34,796 bases of DNA from Bdellovibrio sp. (GCA_020720455.1 DYOQ01000013.1:17428-52223); one strand, 5' to 3'; shown: positions 15,887 through 25,828, numbered from the stretch's first letter. The notes: generated by a model not told the origin, from the sequence alone. Made by a program: numbers and translations.

Positions 15887-16669
15887 ATGGATGAAGTTAT
15901 GAATAAAAAAGATAAGGTAGATGTTTATACCACCAAATCTGATCGAGTTGGTTTTATTGGATTGCTTGAAACTTTTCTTAGAACGTTTAGAACACTTAGT
16001 TTTATAATTTTATTAATACCAGTAATTGCGCTTGGGTGTTTTATTATTGGGCTTGCGTTTACTCCGAGTGTGTTACTTTTCAATTTTTTATATGAACTAT
16101 CCATAAATATGCCGTTAGTAATGAGAGCACTTATTTTGGGAATGGGGATAGCATCTGGTTATCTTGTATATGGAGTATCAATTATTTTCACCGTTCCTTT
16201 TTTCAATTTTATCTTTCCATTCAAAGTAAGGCCGTGGAGAGGTCCATGGCAGTCAATTCAAACCATTCCGTGGTATATTCATAACGCATTAACTCAAATA
16301 GTCAGGTATACGTTTCTTGATTTAGTCACACCCACTCCGCTAAATGTTCTTTTCTATAAGATGATGGGTATGAAAGTTGGTAAAGGTTGCATTATTAATA
16401 CTACTAATATTTCAGATCCATGCTTGATTACGCTTGAGGATAAAGTTACAATTGGTGGATCTGTAACGATCTTTGCTCACTATGGCCAAAAAGGGTATTT
16501 AATTATTGAACCAGTTACGATTAAAAAAGGGGCCAATATTGGTTTAAAATGCAGTATTATGGGAAATGTTGTGGTTGGTGAAAATGTTAACGTTCCACCT
16601 CATGCAGTTCTTCTTCCTAAAACCCGAATCCCTGATAATGGAAAATTTGAGGATGCTGTAATAATCTAA
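15887..16669 (+). CDS. Membrane-anchored hexapeptide-repeat acyltransferase
   Basis: 260 aa. The N-terminal half has two to three long hydrophobic segments (about 37-60, 80-108) in the inner membrane. Residues about 150-250 form left-handed beta-helix hexapeptide repeats (VGKGCIINTT, ITLEDKVTIGGSV, IKKGANIGLKCSIMG, VVVGENVNVPPHAV). A His (HYGQKG) inside the helix may be catalytic. The layout resembles the C-terminal unit of Pls/PosA-type proteins and colanic-acid-type acetyltransferases that modify envelope polymers or lipids. The donor and acceptor cannot be read from sequence. A second ATG at 15899 has GGATGA upstream and is an alternative start. It is alone, upstream of nqrA. Confidence 0.7.
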   Translation: MDEVMNKKDKVDVYTTKSDRVGFIGLLETFLRTFRTLSFIILLIPVIALGCFIIGLAFTPSVLLFNFLYELSINMPLVMRALILGMGIASGYLVYGVSIIFTVPFFNFIFPFKVRPWRGPWQSIQTIPWYIHNALTQIVRYTFLDLVTPTPLNVLFYKMMGMKVGKGCIINTTNISDPCLITLEDKVTIGGSVTIFAHYGQKGYLIIEPVTIKKGANIGLKCSIMGNVVVGENVNVPPHAVLLPKTRIPDNGKFEDAVII

Positions 16670-16739
16670 CCAACGCTGGACATGGATATTTTTTTTTGTC
16701 ACAATTTTAAGTCCCTCATGAAAACAAGGATTCTAAAAA

Positions 16740-18086
16740 ATGATCAAGATTAAAAAAGGGCTAGACCTGCCAATAATGGGCCATCCAGAGCAGGTAATTT
16801 ATAGCGGCCAACATTGTACACATGTTGCGCTTTTAGGAGATGATTATGTAGGAATGAAGCCTACTATGAGAGTCAAGGTTGGCGATACAGTAAAAAAAGG
16901 AGAGGTTCTTTTTGTTGATAAAAATATACCAGAGATTCTATACACATCACCTGGTGCTGGAAAAATAGTTGAGATTAACAGAGGTGAAAAGAGGGCTTTT
17001 GATTCTATCGTTGTAGAGCTTGATGGTTCTGATTCAGAGATAATGTTTGAATCTTTTTCTGCTGATAGTTTAGAAGCACTTGGTGTTGAAACGGTAAAAA
17101 ACAGTCTTTTACAAGCTGGACTTTGGCCGCTTTTTAAAACGAGACCTTTTTCAAAGGTTCCTAATCCAACAACTTCGCCACATTCAATTTTTATCAATAC
17201 GATGGATACAAACCCTTTATCTGCAGATCCGGTGGTAGTAATTAACGATAACCTTGAATCATTTATAAATGGGTTGAAAGTAATTTCTAACTTAACTACT
17301 GGAAAAAAATATTTATGTAAAAATTCTAAGAGTTCCATACCTGGTGCGGAGTTAGATTTTTTAACCGTTAAAGAGTTTTGCGGAGTTCACCCAGCAGGAA
17401 ATAGTGGGACCCATATTCATTTTACTGATCCAGTTAGCATAAATAAGACGGTTTGGAGTATTGACTATCATGCGGTCATTGCAATAGGGAAGTTGTTTAC
17501 GTCAGGCAAGCTATACACTGATCGGATTGTTGCACTTTGTGGGATAAAAGTTGAAAAACCAAGATTAGTGAGAACTAGAGTTGGAGCAAATCTTTCGGAA
17601 TTATTGACCAATCAACTAAAGAATGGTTTGTACCGTAAAATTTCTGGATCTGTTTTAAGTGGGAAAACAGCAAGTGGACCTTTTGATTATTTAGGAAGAT
17701 TCCATAATCAAGTAACTGTTGTTGGTGAGAGTACGGACAGAGAGTTTCTCGGTTGGATTGCTCCTGGTAAGGATAAATTTTCTATAAAAAAAATGTTTCT
17801 TTCATCAGTGATTCCACGTCGTCAGTTTAATTTTTCTACGAGCATGAATGGTGGCCCAAGGGCCATGGTACCTATTGGTGCGTATGAAAAAGTTATGCCC
17901 CTTGATATTTTGCCAACCTTTTTGTTAAGAGCACTAATCACTAAGGATACGGAATACGCGGTCCAGCTTGGTTGTTTAGAGTTGGACGAGGAAGATTTAT
18001 CGTTGTTAACGTTTGTGTGCCCAAGTAAATATGAGTACGGTTCAATTCTAAGAGAAAATTTAACACTCATAGAGAAGGATGGATAA
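16740..18086 (+). CDS. nqrA: Na+-translocating NADH:quinone reductase subunit A
   Basis: 448 aa, the family length. The N-terminus [12 protein letters not shown] and motifs such as [14 protein letters not shown] (barrel-sandwich/Rnf-C-like region) and [17 protein letters not shown] are typical. NqrA is the peripheral cytoplasmic subunit that contributes to quinone binding. AAGGA lies nine bases before the ATG. It is the first of eight genes; each next start overlaps or closely follows. The 70-base gap before it contains no promoter I would call with confidence. Confidence 0.97.
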   Translation: MIKIKKGLDLPIMGHPEQVIYSGQHCTHVALLGDDYVGMKPTMRVKVGDTVKKGEVLFVDKNIPEILYTSPGAGKIVEINRGEKRAFDSIVVELDGSDSEIMFESFSADSLEALGVETVKNSLLQAGLWPLFKTRPFSKVPNPTTSPHSIFINTMDTNPLSADPVVVINDNLESFINGLKVISNLTTGKKYLCKNSKSSIPGAELDFLTVKEFCGVHPAGNSGTHIHFTDPVSINKTVWSIDYHAVIAIGKLFTSGKLYTDRIVALCGIKVEKPRLVRTRVGANLSELLTNQLKNGLYRKISGSVLSGKTASGPFDYLGRFHNQVTVVGESTDREFLGWIAPGKDKFSIKKMFLSSVIPRRQFNFSTSMNGGPRAMVPIGAYEKVMPLDILPTFLLRALITKDTEYAVQLGCLELDEEDLSLLTFVCPSKYEYGSILRENLTLIEKDG

Positions 18087-19285
18087 TGAAGGCCTTGAGA
18101 GAGTATTTCGATAAACATGTCACAAGTTTTAGGAAAGGTGGAAGGTTTGAAAAACTTGAACCATTGTATGATACAATTGATACTTTTTTTTATACTTCTG
18201 CAAACACAACGCTAGGTAAAACCCATGTTAGGGATAGTGCTGATTTAAAAAGAGTTATGATCATGGTTGTTTTGGCCGTGATACCAGCTACTATTATGGC
18301 CTGTTATAATACAGGGTTTCAGGCCAATAACATATTGACGGGAACAGGTGTTGCAACAAACTGGAGACAAGCTCTAGTCTTGGGTATTGGCCTTACTCTT
18401 GATTCGACATCAATTCTTAGTAATTTTATTCATGGGTTACTTTACTATCTTCCAATATATTTAGTTTGTAATATTGCTGGAGCGTTTTGGGAAATAATTT
18501 TTGGAATAGTGAGAAAACATGAAGTGAATGAAGGTTTTTTAGTTACTGGAGTTTTGTTTCCATTGATCGTGCCAGCTACAATTCCGTTGTGGCAAGTTGC
18601 TGTTGGAATAAGCTTTGGAGTGGTTGTCGCCAAGGAAATTTTTGGTGGAACAGGTCGAAATTTTATTAACCCAGCACTAGCAGCGAGAGCGTTTCTGTTT
18701 TTTGCATATCCAGGACAGATCTCAGGTGACGCGGTCTGGGTTGCAGTAGATGGATATACAGGTGCAACAGCACTTTCTCAAGCTGCAGTTGGGGGTGTCA
18801 CAACGATTACGTCGAGTTGGATTGATGCTTTTATCGGATTTATTCCTGGGTCGATTGGGGAAACATCCGTCTTAGCATGTATTATTGGGGCAGCGCTACT
18901 GATTTTTACTGGTGTTGCTTCTTGGCACATAATGTTTGCAACACTAATTGGAATGGCACTCACTGCTTACGCATTAAATTTTATTGGGAGTACAACTAAC
19001 CCTATGTTCGCTTTACCTCCGCATTGGCATTTGGTTCTTGGTGGTTTTGCTTTTGGTACTGTGTTCATGGCGACTGATCCAGTAACTTCTGCTGCTACAA
19101 ATATTGGTAGATGGATTTACGGTTTGTTAATAGGGTTTATGGTTGTGCTAATAAGAGTTATCAATCCTGCTTTTCCAGAGGGAACAATGCTTGCAATTTT
19201 GTTTGGTAACGTCTGTGCTCCTGTTATTGATTATTATGTCGTAAAAGGTAATATTAAAAGAAGGGCGGTGAGAAATGTTGGGTAA
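18086..19285 (+). CDS. nqrB: Na+-NQR subunit B, covalent-FMN membrane subunit
   Basis: 399 aa with about ten transmembrane segments. The flavinylation motif D-x-x-T-G-A-T is present ([11 protein letters not shown]228), where ApbE attaches [20 protein letters not shown] is the conserved NqrB/RnfD stretch. It forms the sodium channel and quinone-reducing part of the complex in the inner membrane. The ATG overlaps the end of nqrA by one base, and nqrC begins inside its last codons. Confidence 0.97.
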   Translation: MKALREYFDKHVTSFRKGGRFEKLEPLYDTIDTFFYTSANTTLGKTHVRDSADLKRVMIMVVLAVIPATIMACYNTGFQANNILTGTGVATNWRQALVLGIGLTLDSTSILSNFIHGLLYYLPIYLVCNIAGAFWEIIFGIVRKHEVNEGFLVTGVLFPLIVPATIPLWQVAVGISFGVVVAKEIFGGTGRNFINPALAARAFLFFAYPGQISGDAVWVAVDGYTGATALSQAAVGGVTTITSSWIDAFIGFIPGSIGETSVLACIIGAALLIFTGVASWHIMFATLIGMALTAYALNFIGSTTNPMFALPPHWHLVLGGFAFGTVFMATDPVTSAATNIGRWIYGLLIGFMVVLIRVINPAFPEGTMLAILFGNVCAPVIDYYVVKGNIKRRAVRNVG

Positions 19286-20054
19286 AGATAGTGTAAAAAA
19301 GACTTTACTGGTTTCAATATTACTATGCTTAGTCTGTTCAGTTCTTGTGTCTGGGTCTGCTGTGTTACTAAAACCAATTCAACAAATGAATAAAGAGTTG
19401 GATATGAAAACTAACATTTTGGCAGCTGGGGGTTTGTTAGAAGTTGGTATTAGTGTCGATGAGCTTTTTAAAAAAGTTAGGCCAGTTGTAGTAGATCTTT
19501 TAACTGGTGAGATTGTAACAGATATTGATGTTAATAAGTTTGACCAATACGTTTCTCAAAAAGATCCTCGTTTTACATACGTAATACCTAGAAGTAGCGA
19601 TCTCGCTGGAATTAAGATCAGATCTAAATATTCTAAAGTTTATCTTGTATTAGATGATTATGGTATTAGTGAAATTATTCTTCCTGTGCACGGAAAAGGT
19701 CTCTGGTCTACGATGTATGGTTTTATGGCATTAGATAAAGATACAACTACAGTTAAGGGTTTTTCCTTTTATTCTCACGGTGAAACACCTGGGCTAGGTG
19801 GAGAGGTTGATAACTCAAGTTGGAAAAAATTGTGGCAAGGGAAAAAACTTTATGATGATAATTGGGTAAGTTCTCTCAATGTAATTAAAGGTGTGGTTGA
19901 TAAATCTAATGAGAAGGCCGTGTACCAAGTGGACGGATTAAGTGGTGCAACTCTAACTTCAAATGGTGTGAGTAATATTATTAGTTATTGGAGTAGTCAT
20001 GATGGGTTTGCCAAGTTTCTTGAGAAAGTCAGAAGTGGAGGGGTTCAACTATGA
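19275..20054 (+). CDS. nqrC: Na+-NQR subunit C, covalent-FMN periplasmic subunit
   Basis: 259 aa. One N-terminal transmembrane helix (about 10-31) anchors a periplasmic FMN-binding domain. The attachment motif D-x-x-S-G-A-T is [11 protein letters not shown] (T226). [10 protein letters not shown] is the usual family stretch. It passes electrons between the NqrDE iron centre and NqrB. It overlaps nqrB by 11 bases and nqrD by four (ATGA). Confidence 0.97.
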   Translation: MLGKDSVKKTLLVSILLCLVCSVLVSGSAVLLKPIQQMNKELDMKTNILAAGGLLEVGISVDELFKKVRPVVVDLLTGEIVTDIDVNKFDQYVSQKDPRFTYVIPRSSDLAGIKIRSKYSKVYLVLDDYGISEIILPVHGKGLWSTMYGFMALDKDTTTVKGFSFYSHGETPGLGGEVDNSSWKKLWQGKKLYDDNWVSSLNVIKGVVDKSNEKAVYQVDGLSGATLTSNGVSNIISYWSSHDGFAKFLEKVRSGGVQL

Positions 20055-20671
20055 GTAAAGCAAAAGATATCTTGCTTAGACCTGTATTTTTTGAAAATCC
20101 AATTGGTATTCAGGTTCTTGGTGTTTGTTCTGCTCTAGCAGTAACCAGTAAGCTAGAGACGGCCCTTGTTATGTTTGGTGCAGTGACAGCGGTTACTGCT
20201 TTTTCAAGTGCGCTCATTAGTTTAATAAGAAATCATATTCCAAGCAATATTAGGATTATTGTCCAAATGACAATAATTGCTTCGCTTGTAATTGTTGCTG
20301 ATCAGATATTAAAGGCATATTTTTTCTCTGTAAGTAAACAGATGTCTGTTTACGTTGGATTAATAATTACCAATTGTATAGTCCTAGGAAGGGCCGAAGC
20401 TTTTGCAATGAAAAATGGGCCATGGTTAAGTTTTCTTGATGGAATTGGAAATGGCCTTGGTTATGGGGTTATCTTAGTACTACTTGGTTTTATTCGAGAA
20501 TTATTTGGTAGCGGAAAATTGCTTGGGTTCACAATATTATCACTTGCAAACGATGGAGGTTGGTATCAACCAAACGGATTAATGTTACTCCCTCCAAGCG
20601 CATTTTTTTTGATAGGTTTTTTTATTTGGGCATTGAAATCTTGGAAGAAAGAGTTAATAGAAAAGGATTAG
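20051..20671 (+). CDS. nqrD: Na+-NQR subunit D
   Basis: 206 aa, six predicted membrane helices. Conserved stretches include [20 protein letters not shown], with the Cys that ligates the NqrDE 2Fe-2S cluster, and [13 protein letters not shown], holding the second conserved Cys. It pairs with NqrE as inverted-topology paralogues. The ATG overlaps the nqrC stop, and nqrE follows three bases after its stop. Confidence 0.97.
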   Translation: MSKAKDILLRPVFFENPIGIQVLGVCSALAVTSKLETALVMFGAVTAVTAFSSALISLIRNHIPSNIRIIVQMTIIASLVIVADQILKAYFFSVSKQMSVYVGLIITNCIVLGRAEAFAMKNGPWLSFLDGIGNGLGYGVILVLLGFIRELFGSGKLLGFTILSLANDGGWYQPNGLMLLPPSAFFLIGFFIWALKSWKKELIEKD

Positions 20672-20674
20672 TTT

Positions 20675-21286
20675 ATGTTTGAAGATTATTTAAGCCTGTT
20701 TTTAAAATCTGTTTTTATTGAGAATATGGCATTGGCTTTTTTTCTTGGGATGTGTACATTTCTGGCCATCAATAAAAAAGTTGAAACATCAATGGGCCTT
20801 GGAATTGCGGTCGTTGTTGTTCAGGTGATTACAGTACCTGCTAACAATTTACTGTTTAACTATTTTTTAAAAGATGGCGCTCTTGGTTGGCTTGGGCAGG
20901 GAAGTGTTGATCTTGGATTTTTGGGTTTAATAAGTTATATCGGAGTCATTGCAGCGATGGTGCAAATTTTAGAGATGGTCTTAGATAAATTTTTTCCATC
21001 TCTCTATTTTGCCCTTGGGATTTTTCTCCCTCTCATTACTGTAAATTGTGCTATCCTTGGTGGGTCGCTATTTATGGTAGAAAGAGATTATAGTTTTGGT
21101 GAGAGTATAGTTTATGGATTAGGGTCAGGTTTTGGCTGGGCACTTGGAATAGTTATAATAGCTGGAATTATGCAAAAACTAAAGTACGCCAATCCTCCGA
21201 AAGCGATGAAAGGTCTGGGCCTTGTCTTTATAACAGTTGGACTAATGTCGATTGCCTTTATGTCGTTTTCTGGAATTAAGCTTTAA
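20675..21286 (+). CDS. nqrE: Na+-NQR subunit E
   Basis: 203 aa, six predicted helices, paralogous to NqrD. The two cluster-binding Cys are in [10 protein letters not shown] and TVNCAILGG. Together with NqrD it holds the buried 2Fe-2S centre that carries electrons across the membrane. nqrF follows by 15 bases with GGAAGAG as ribosome-binding site. Confidence 0.97.
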   Translation: MFEDYLSLFLKSVFIENMALAFFLGMCTFLAINKKVETSMGLGIAVVVVQVITVPANNLLFNYFLKDGALGWLGQGSVDLGFLGLISYIGVIAAMVQILEMVLDKFFPSLYFALGIFLPLITVNCAILGGSLFMVERDYSFGESIVYGLGSGFGWALGIVIIAGIMQKLKYANPPKAMKGLGLVFITVGLMSIAFMSFSGIKL

Positions 21287-21301
21287 GGAAGAGAGCAACT
21301 T

Positions 21302-22531
21302 ATGAGCAGTGAAATATATCTTGGCGTTATCATGTTTACAGTAATTGTATTAGCACTAGTGATACTTATTTTGATTGCTAAAACTAAACTTGTAACTAGT
21401 AGTGATGTAAAAATTGAGATTAATGGTAATCCTGATTTAACACTTAATGTGGCCGCGGGTAATAAACTTTTGAACATTTTAGCTGGTCAAAAAATTTTTC
21501 TGTCGAGCGCATGTGGTGGTGGGGGGACTTGTGGCCAGTGTAAAGTGCAAGTTTTAGATGGAGGAGGTGAAATTCTTCCTACTGAACTTGGCCATATCTC
21601 TAAAAAAGAGGCCAGGTCAGGAATGAGACTTGGTTGTCAAGTTTCAGTTAAGAACGATTTGAAACTTGGAATCCCTGACGAGGTATTTAATATCAAAAGA
21701 TGGAAGTGCAAAGTTAAGTCTAATAATAGTGTTGCAACTTTTATCAAAGAGCTTGTGCTCGAACTTCCTCCCGGTGAAGAGCTTCACTTTCGGGCAGGTG
21801 GATATATTCAGATTGAAGCTCCTCCGCATGTGATAGAGTATAAGGATTTTATTATTCCAGAAAAATTTCGTGATGACTGGGATAAATTTAATATGTGGAA
21901 ATATAAGTCGGTTGTGAGTGAGGATGTTATTCGCGCTTATTCGATGGCCAGTTATCCTGTAGAAAAAAATATTATTATGTTAAATGTTAGAATTGCAACA
22001 CCGCCACCAAACAAACCTGATGTATCACCAGGACAGATGTCTTCTTTTATTTTTGGCCTTAAGCCTGGAGATGAGGTCTATGTTTCTGGAGCTTATGGAG
22101 AGTTCTTTGCGAGAGAGGGTAATCGCGAGATGTGTTTTATAGGTGGAGGGGCAGGTATGGCCCCGATGAGATCGCATATTTTTGATCAACTTTTAAGATT
22201 AAACAGTAAGAGGAAGATCTCATATTGGTATGGAGCAAGAAGTCTAAAAGAGATGTTTTATGTTGCTGAGTTTAATGAACTACAAAAAAAATATTCTAAT
22301 TTTACTTGGCACGTAGCTCTTGATAATCCACTACCAGAAGACAAGTGGAGCGGTCATAAAGGTTACATTCATCAAGTTTTGCATGAATCATATTTAATGA
22401 ATCATGAAGCCCCTGAAGATATTGAATACTATCTATGCGGCCCACCGATGATGGCATCATCTGTTGTTAATATGCTTCTTGGGTTAGGTGTGGATAGAGA
22501 AAATATTATGTTTGATGATTTTGGAGCATAG
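21302..22531 (+). CDS. nqrF: Na+-NQR subunit F, NADH-oxidising subunit
   Basis: 409 aa. An N-terminal membrane helix (about 6-27) is followed by a plant-type 2Fe-2S domain with ligands C71, C77, C80 and C112. The ferredoxin-reductase part has the FAD motif RAYSMASYP and the NADH motif [12 protein letters not shown], ending with CGPPMM. It takes hydride from NADH in the cytoplasm and starts the electron path. Its stop overlaps the possible GTG of apbE. Confidence 0.97.
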   Translation: MSSEIYLGVIMFTVIVLALVILILIAKTKLVTSSDVKIEINGNPDLTLNVAAGNKLLNILAGQKIFLSSACGGGGTCGQCKVQVLDGGGEILPTELGHISKKEARSGMRLGCQVSVKNDLKLGIPDEVFNIKRWKCKVKSNNSVATFIKELVLELPPGEELHFRAGGYIQIEAPPHVIEYKDFIIPEKFRDDWDKFNMWKYKSVVSEDVIRAYSMASYPVEKNIIMLNVRIATPPPNKPDVSPGQMSSFIFGLKPGDEVYVSGAYGEFFAREGNREMCFIGGGAGMAPMRSHIFDQLLRLNSKRKISYWYGARSLKEMFYVAEFNELQKKYSNFTWHVALDNPLPEDKWSGHKGYIHQVLHESYLMNHEAPEDIEYYLCGPPMMASSVVNMLLGLGVDRENIMFDDFGA

Positions 22532-22533
22532 TG

Positions 22534-23571
22534 ATGTCTCTTCTGCCTACAATATTGTGTCATTTTTTTTTACTCTTAATGTTTATCTCCTGTAACAAAG
22601 ATCAAGATTGTAATCCCTTTGAGTATGTTGGAAATACGATGGGGTCGACATATTCGGTGAAAGGGTGTTTCTCTAAAGATATAAAGAGTGTTACAAAAGA
22701 TTCGCTAATTGTTGAAACCGAAGCGTTGTTTAAAAAAATTGATCAGTTAATGTCAACCTACTCTACAGATTCAGAGATTATGAAGTTTAATAAAGGGCCC
22801 AAAGATCGATGGTATGGTGTATCTAAGGAGACCGCCTTTGTTATTAATGTAGCAAATAAAATTTCGAAAATGAGCGGAGGAGCGTACGATATCACGGTTA
22901 AACCACTTGTTGATCTATGGGGATTTGGAAAAAATAAAAATCAAATTGTTCCTACCCAAAATGATGTCGATAGAGTTAAAAAAAATATCGGCTATAAAAA
23001 TATTTCACTAAGACTCTCTCCTCTTAGTGTGATTAAAAAAAATGATTCTATTGAGATTGATTTTTCATCTATTGCACCAGGTTTCGCTGTTGATGCACTA
23101 TCGAAAATTTTAGAAAAAAATTCAATCGTTAGGTATATGGTAGAAGTAGGTGGCGAAGTAAAAGCTAGAGGTTTGAATTCAAGAGGTGAAAAGTGGTCAA
23201 TTGGAGTTGAGGTTCCTTCTGGCGGTGAAAGAAAGATACAAAGAATTTTACAGATTGATAATGCCTCTATTGCGACTAGTGGGAGCTATCGAAATTTCTT
23301 TGAGCAAGGCGGTAAAAAGTACTCACATACAATAGACCCAAGGACAGGATTTCCTGTGGCCCATGATTTAGTATCTGTTACGGTTGTAGTTCCAAACTGT
23401 ATAGAGGCCGATGGACTAGCAACAATGTTTTCAGTGCTCGGGTTAGAAGATGGCCTAAGATTAGCAAATGAAAAATCTATTGCAGCTTATTTTATTACAG
23501 ATGAAGGAAATCAATTTATAGAGCGGGAATCAGAAAAATTTAAAATGATGTTTGGAAAACAGGACAAGTAG
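22534..23571 (+). CDS. apbE: FAD:protein FMN transferase for Na+-NQR
   Basis: About 345 aa. The N-terminus is hydrophobic and ends MFISC, a probable lipoprotein Cys, so the enzyme sits on the periplasmic side. Conserved parts: NTMGSTY, TYSTDSEI, PLVDLWGFG, VEVGGEVKARG and YSHTIDPRTGFPV. It transfers FMN from FAD to the Thr of NqrB and NqrC in this operon. The FAD-binding IDLGGIAKG is IDFSSIAPGFAVD here, a variant of the usual sequence. ATG at 22534 has GGAG seven bases upstream; a GTG at 22531 overlapping the nqrF stop is the alternative. Confidence 0.94.
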   Translation: MSLLPTILCHFFLLLMFISCNKDQDCNPFEYVGNTMGSTYSVKGCFSKDIKSVTKDSLIVETEALFKKIDQLMSTYSTDSEIMKFNKGPKDRWYGVSKETAFVINVANKISKMSGGAYDITVKPLVDLWGFGKNKNQIVPTQNDVDRVKKNIGYKNISLRLSPLSVIKKNDSIEIDFSSIAPGFAVDALSKILEKNSIVRYMVEVGGEVKARGLNSRGEKWSIGVEVPSGGERKIQRILQIDNASIATSGSYRNFFEQGGKKYSHTIDPRTGFPVAHDLVSVTVVVPNCIEADGLATMFSVLGLEDGLRLANEKSIAAYFITDEGNQFIERESEKFKMMFGKQDK

Positions 23572-23726
23572 TGATCTATTTTTTTGCCACGGTTATTGCC
23601 ATTACTTTTTTTTTAATTAGCTTTAGCTTTGGACAATTTTTAAATCAAAAAAAAATTAAGCTAACATGCGGTAAAGAAAAAAACACATCAGTGAACGTTG
23701 GTATCTGCTCTTGTGGCCATGATTAA
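23571..23726 (+). CDS. nqrM: Minimal NqrM-like Na+-NQR maturation factor (51 aa)
   Basis: GTG start sharing one base with the apbE stop (TAGTG). The product has one hydrophobic helix (about 4-22, YFFATVIAITFFLISFSFG), a short basic turn (NQKKIK), then a Cys-bearing tail: C33 in KLTCG, and C46-x-C48 in GICSCGHD. Position and layout (helix, K-rich turn, Cys-Gly, distal Cys pair) match NqrM/DUF539, which helps insert the NqrDE iron-sulfur centre. The tail is shorter than in vibrios and has three rather than four Cys, as far as I recall the family. Its TAA overlaps the stop of the convergent PilZ-like gene. Confidence 0.75.
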   Translation: MIYFFATVIAITFFLISFSFGQFLNQKKIKLTCGKEKNTSVNVGICSCGHD

Positions 23727-24063
23727 GCAAGAGATAGTTCGTGAATTTTTTTATTATCAATTTGATTGAAAAATTTGATTCCAACACGAAACGACTTACT
23801 GGTCTGAGCCTCTTTTTTATTCATAGGCCTGTTGTAGACGATAACGCCTTCTGTTGCTGGTTTAAACTCGACAGAGTTGATCTTATTTAAGGAGATGCTT
23901 GTGTCCTTGGCAAACATGCCTAGGTCGTGTGAGTAAACGATGATGGCCATTCCACTTTGGGAAATGTCTATAACATTTAGAACAATTTCTCGTGGAGTCT
24001 CGTCATAGCCGACTTTTTTAGTAATCAGATCCGCATCGGGCGGCCGGCATTTTCAAATTTCAT
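23723..24063 (-). pseudogene. PilZ-domain-like gene, apparently frameshifted near its start
   Basis: The minus-strand frame ending at 23723 encodes NVIDISQSGMAII (the PilZ D-x-S-x-x-G motif) and later SKSFRVGIKFFNQID, as in a PilZ beta barrel. The first ATG in that frame (23950) falls inside the motif; upstream the frame stays open to a TGA at 24053-24055 with no ATG, GTG or TTG. A good ATG at 24063 opens a neighbouring frame (MKFENAGRP...) that ends at 24025-24027. Adding one base in about 24028-24052, a G+C-rich patch, joins them into 113 aa, a normal single-domain PilZ length. So it is a broken gene or a sequencing error. Intact, it might bind cyclic di-GMP, though the usual R-x-x-x-R is not obvious. 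Confidence 0.6.
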
Positions 24064-24095
24064 AGTTTCATTATTGCCTATTATTTTATTTTTTT

Positions 24096-24119
24096 AAAAG
24101 GATAGGTTTTGCCTATCTT
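24096..24119 (-). terminator. Rho-independent terminator after the YciB-like gene
   Basis: On the minus strand GATAGG-CAAAA-CCTATC forms a 6-bp stem directly after the stop codon, extended by AA/TT around a bulged C and followed by a short T run. It lies between this gene and the PilZ-like gene. Confidence 0.55.
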
Positions 24120-24708
24120 AAAAGCGTTTATCTCGGTTATCATTTACGACGAACTCTTTTTTTAGTTTAATTCGTATGAAAATGATTTCACAGAGTAAGA
24201 AAATTCCAAACGCAATATAAAATCCTAATGTCTTACAAAAAAGCCAACTACCAGTACTGGCCCATAGAGCAATACCGGCCATAAAAAAACCATAAACGAT
24301 AAACAAAAGCGATAGATGTTTTTCGAGACTTGCGATAATATTTTTGGGTGGAAGTGGTTTGTTTATTGAGTTAATCATATCCCACATTAACCCATCTCCA
24401 TTTTTAGTTTTATAAAGCATATACCCACCAATTATGATTCCCGTAAAAAATGGCTGAAGCTTAAACCATATCCCATCATTTCCAAGAAGAGCAATTAATC
24501 CAAGAAAAAGCACAAGGAAAAAATTAAATTTTGATATGGCATGAATATGTTTAATAAAAGTTTTTTCAATTAGCAGCTCTATTGTTGCAAGTATTAGGCC
24601 ACCAGAGACGGCGATTTGAACTGAGTAATTTGCTTCAAGATACCAGTAAGCAATTGCAGGTAAAAAAGAGATTAAGAAAAATTGTTTGGACATCTGTTTG
24701 TCATGCAT
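24118..24708 (-). CDS. YciB/IspZ-like septation-family membrane protein
   Basis: About 196 aa with five to six predicted membrane helices. The N-terminus FLISFLPAIAYWYLEANY, followed by ILATIELLIEK, matches the start of intracellular septation protein A (YciB), whose members act in envelope or cell-envelope elongation and membrane-energy homeostasis. The C-terminal end is charged (KLKKEFVVNDNRDKRF) and cytoplasmic. ATG at 24708 is chosen; a TTG at 24717 directly after the WYL gene stop is also possible, and neither has a clear ribosome-binding site, which suggests coupling to the WYL gene. Family assignment is from N-terminal pattern and topology, so moderate certainty. Confidence 0.65.
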   Translation of the reverse strand: MHDKQMSKQFFLISFLPAIAYWYLEANYSVQIAVSGGLILATIELLIEKTFIKHIHAISKFNFFLVLFLGLIALLGNDGIWFKLQPFFTGIIIGGYMLYKTKNGDGLMWDMINSINKPLPPKNIIASLEKHLSLLFIVYGFFMAGIALWASTGSWLFCKTLGFYIAFGIFLLCEIIFIRIKLKKEFVVNDNRDKRF

Positions 24709-24717
24709 GGTGGCCAA

Positions 24718-25674
24718 TTATGAAGCTTTTTTCTTGAAAGCGCCACTCATGATGTAATCATCTAGCTCATTTTTTATATTTTCAGGCCCGAGAATAGTTA
24801 TTTTATCATTAATGGAGTGGAGCCATTCATAGAGATGAATAGATTTTTCTACGGTTCCTGCCCAGATTTGGATACCGTTTGAATTTGTAGTTATATATGG
24901 ATTCACAAAATAGTGATAGTTTGGATTTAGATTTATGTTGGCCCCTTCTTTAATTTTTAGAATTAATCGATCTTCACCTCTTCCCATTTGTCTAAGTCCT
25001 TGGATGAAATCGTTAACTGCATTATGCGAGTAATTGGGCCTGTAGGGGTTATCATTTTTAATTACAGCACTAAGCAGTGAATTAAGATCCATATTGATTA
25101 AATTTTTGTCATTAGTATCTTCGGCAATTAGGGTAAGCTTTTTATCTAAATAGAGTAGTCTATGAGGCAATACTTCAATTAAGTGTTGTTGCTTTTCAAC
25201 GTGACAACCAAGTATTAGCTTGCCGTTAATGGCAGTCTCGACTGTATTTAAAATTTTATTACTATTTTCTTCTTGTTTGGCATCTTGGATTGCATTATCA
25301 AAATCAATTAGTCTAAAGAGATCTAAGTCTGGATATTGCTTCTCTATTGTTGCAAGTTTTTCACTTATATATTTATGAAAACACTTTCCATGCATTGTTG
25401 TCATGACTGGAAAATGTGCTTGAAATGAGAGCCATTCGGTAAGCGATAAATCAAGCGTAATGCGCTCTTTTTGAGGCGGAGGTAGAAGTTTGCCATTTTC
25501 TATTGATAGTTCATACCCAATGCTTTTTAACAGGAGTACAGCAGTTGAAATCACTTCTGGAGAGCTATTTAAAGAGATGCTCATCTCTTTAATGTCTACA
25601 TCACCATTTATGTTATCAATATACTGGACGATATCCCAAAATGTTTCATCGTCTAGTATTGATTCATTAAACAT
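24718..25674 (-). CDS. WYL-domain transcriptional regulator
   Basis: 318 aa. The N-terminal ~65 residues are helical and could be a winged helix-turn-helix (VDIKEMSISLNSSPEVISTAV). The middle holds a WYL-type beta domain (VLPHRLLYLDKKLTLIAED, ending SLLSAVI), and the C-terminus (LYEWLHSINDKITILGPENI) is the WYL C-terminal extension. WYL domains sense ligands or nucleic acid, and such regulators often control DNA-repair, defence or envelope genes. The WYL triad itself is changed to R-L-L-Y-L here. The gene overlaps nothing upstream; the ATG has GGGTGG in front. It is followed directly by the YciB-like gene. Confidence 0.8.
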   Translation of the reverse strand: MFNESILDDETFWDIVQYIDNINGDVDIKEMSISLNSSPEVISTAVLLLKSIGYELSIENGKLLPPPQKERITLDLSLTEWLSFQAHFPVMTTMHGKCFHKYISEKLATIEKQYPDLDLFRLIDFDNAIQDAKQEENSNKILNTVETAINGKLILGCHVEKQQHLIEVLPHRLLYLDKKLTLIAEDTNDKNLINMDLNSLLSAVIKNDNPYRPNYSHNAVNDFIQGLRQMGRGEDRLILKIKEGANINLNPNYHYFVNPYITTNSNGIQIWAGTVEKSIHLYEWLHSINDKITILGPENIKNELDDYIMSGAFKKKAS

Positions 25675-25782
25675 ATACCACCCTTTACTGGAGCATTTTT
25701 CTCTAATATCTACTTATCGTAAAGACGGGCCAATACTTTAGTTTTTTTGTCGGGAATCTTCTGCTTGTCTTGTAACATAGAG

Positions 25783-25815
25783 GAGTTACGAGTTACCATG
25801 GTTTTATGAGTTTAC
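25783..25815. repeat. GAGTTAC direct repeats in the 25.7-25.8 kb divergent gap
   Basis: GAGTTAC occurs twice in tandem (25783-25789 and 25790-25796), and GAGTTTAC follows at 25808-25815, just before the ribosome-binding site of the 164-aa gene. GTAAC at 25772-25776 is an inverted partner of the first copy. Possible regulator-binding sites. Confidence 0.35.
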
Positions 25816-25828
25816 GTTGGAGGTAATG

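Noticed and set aside
16696-16724. Promoter before nqrA (TTGTCA-17-TGAAAA)
   Set aside because: The -10 box is poor; the true nqr promoter could lie elsewhere.
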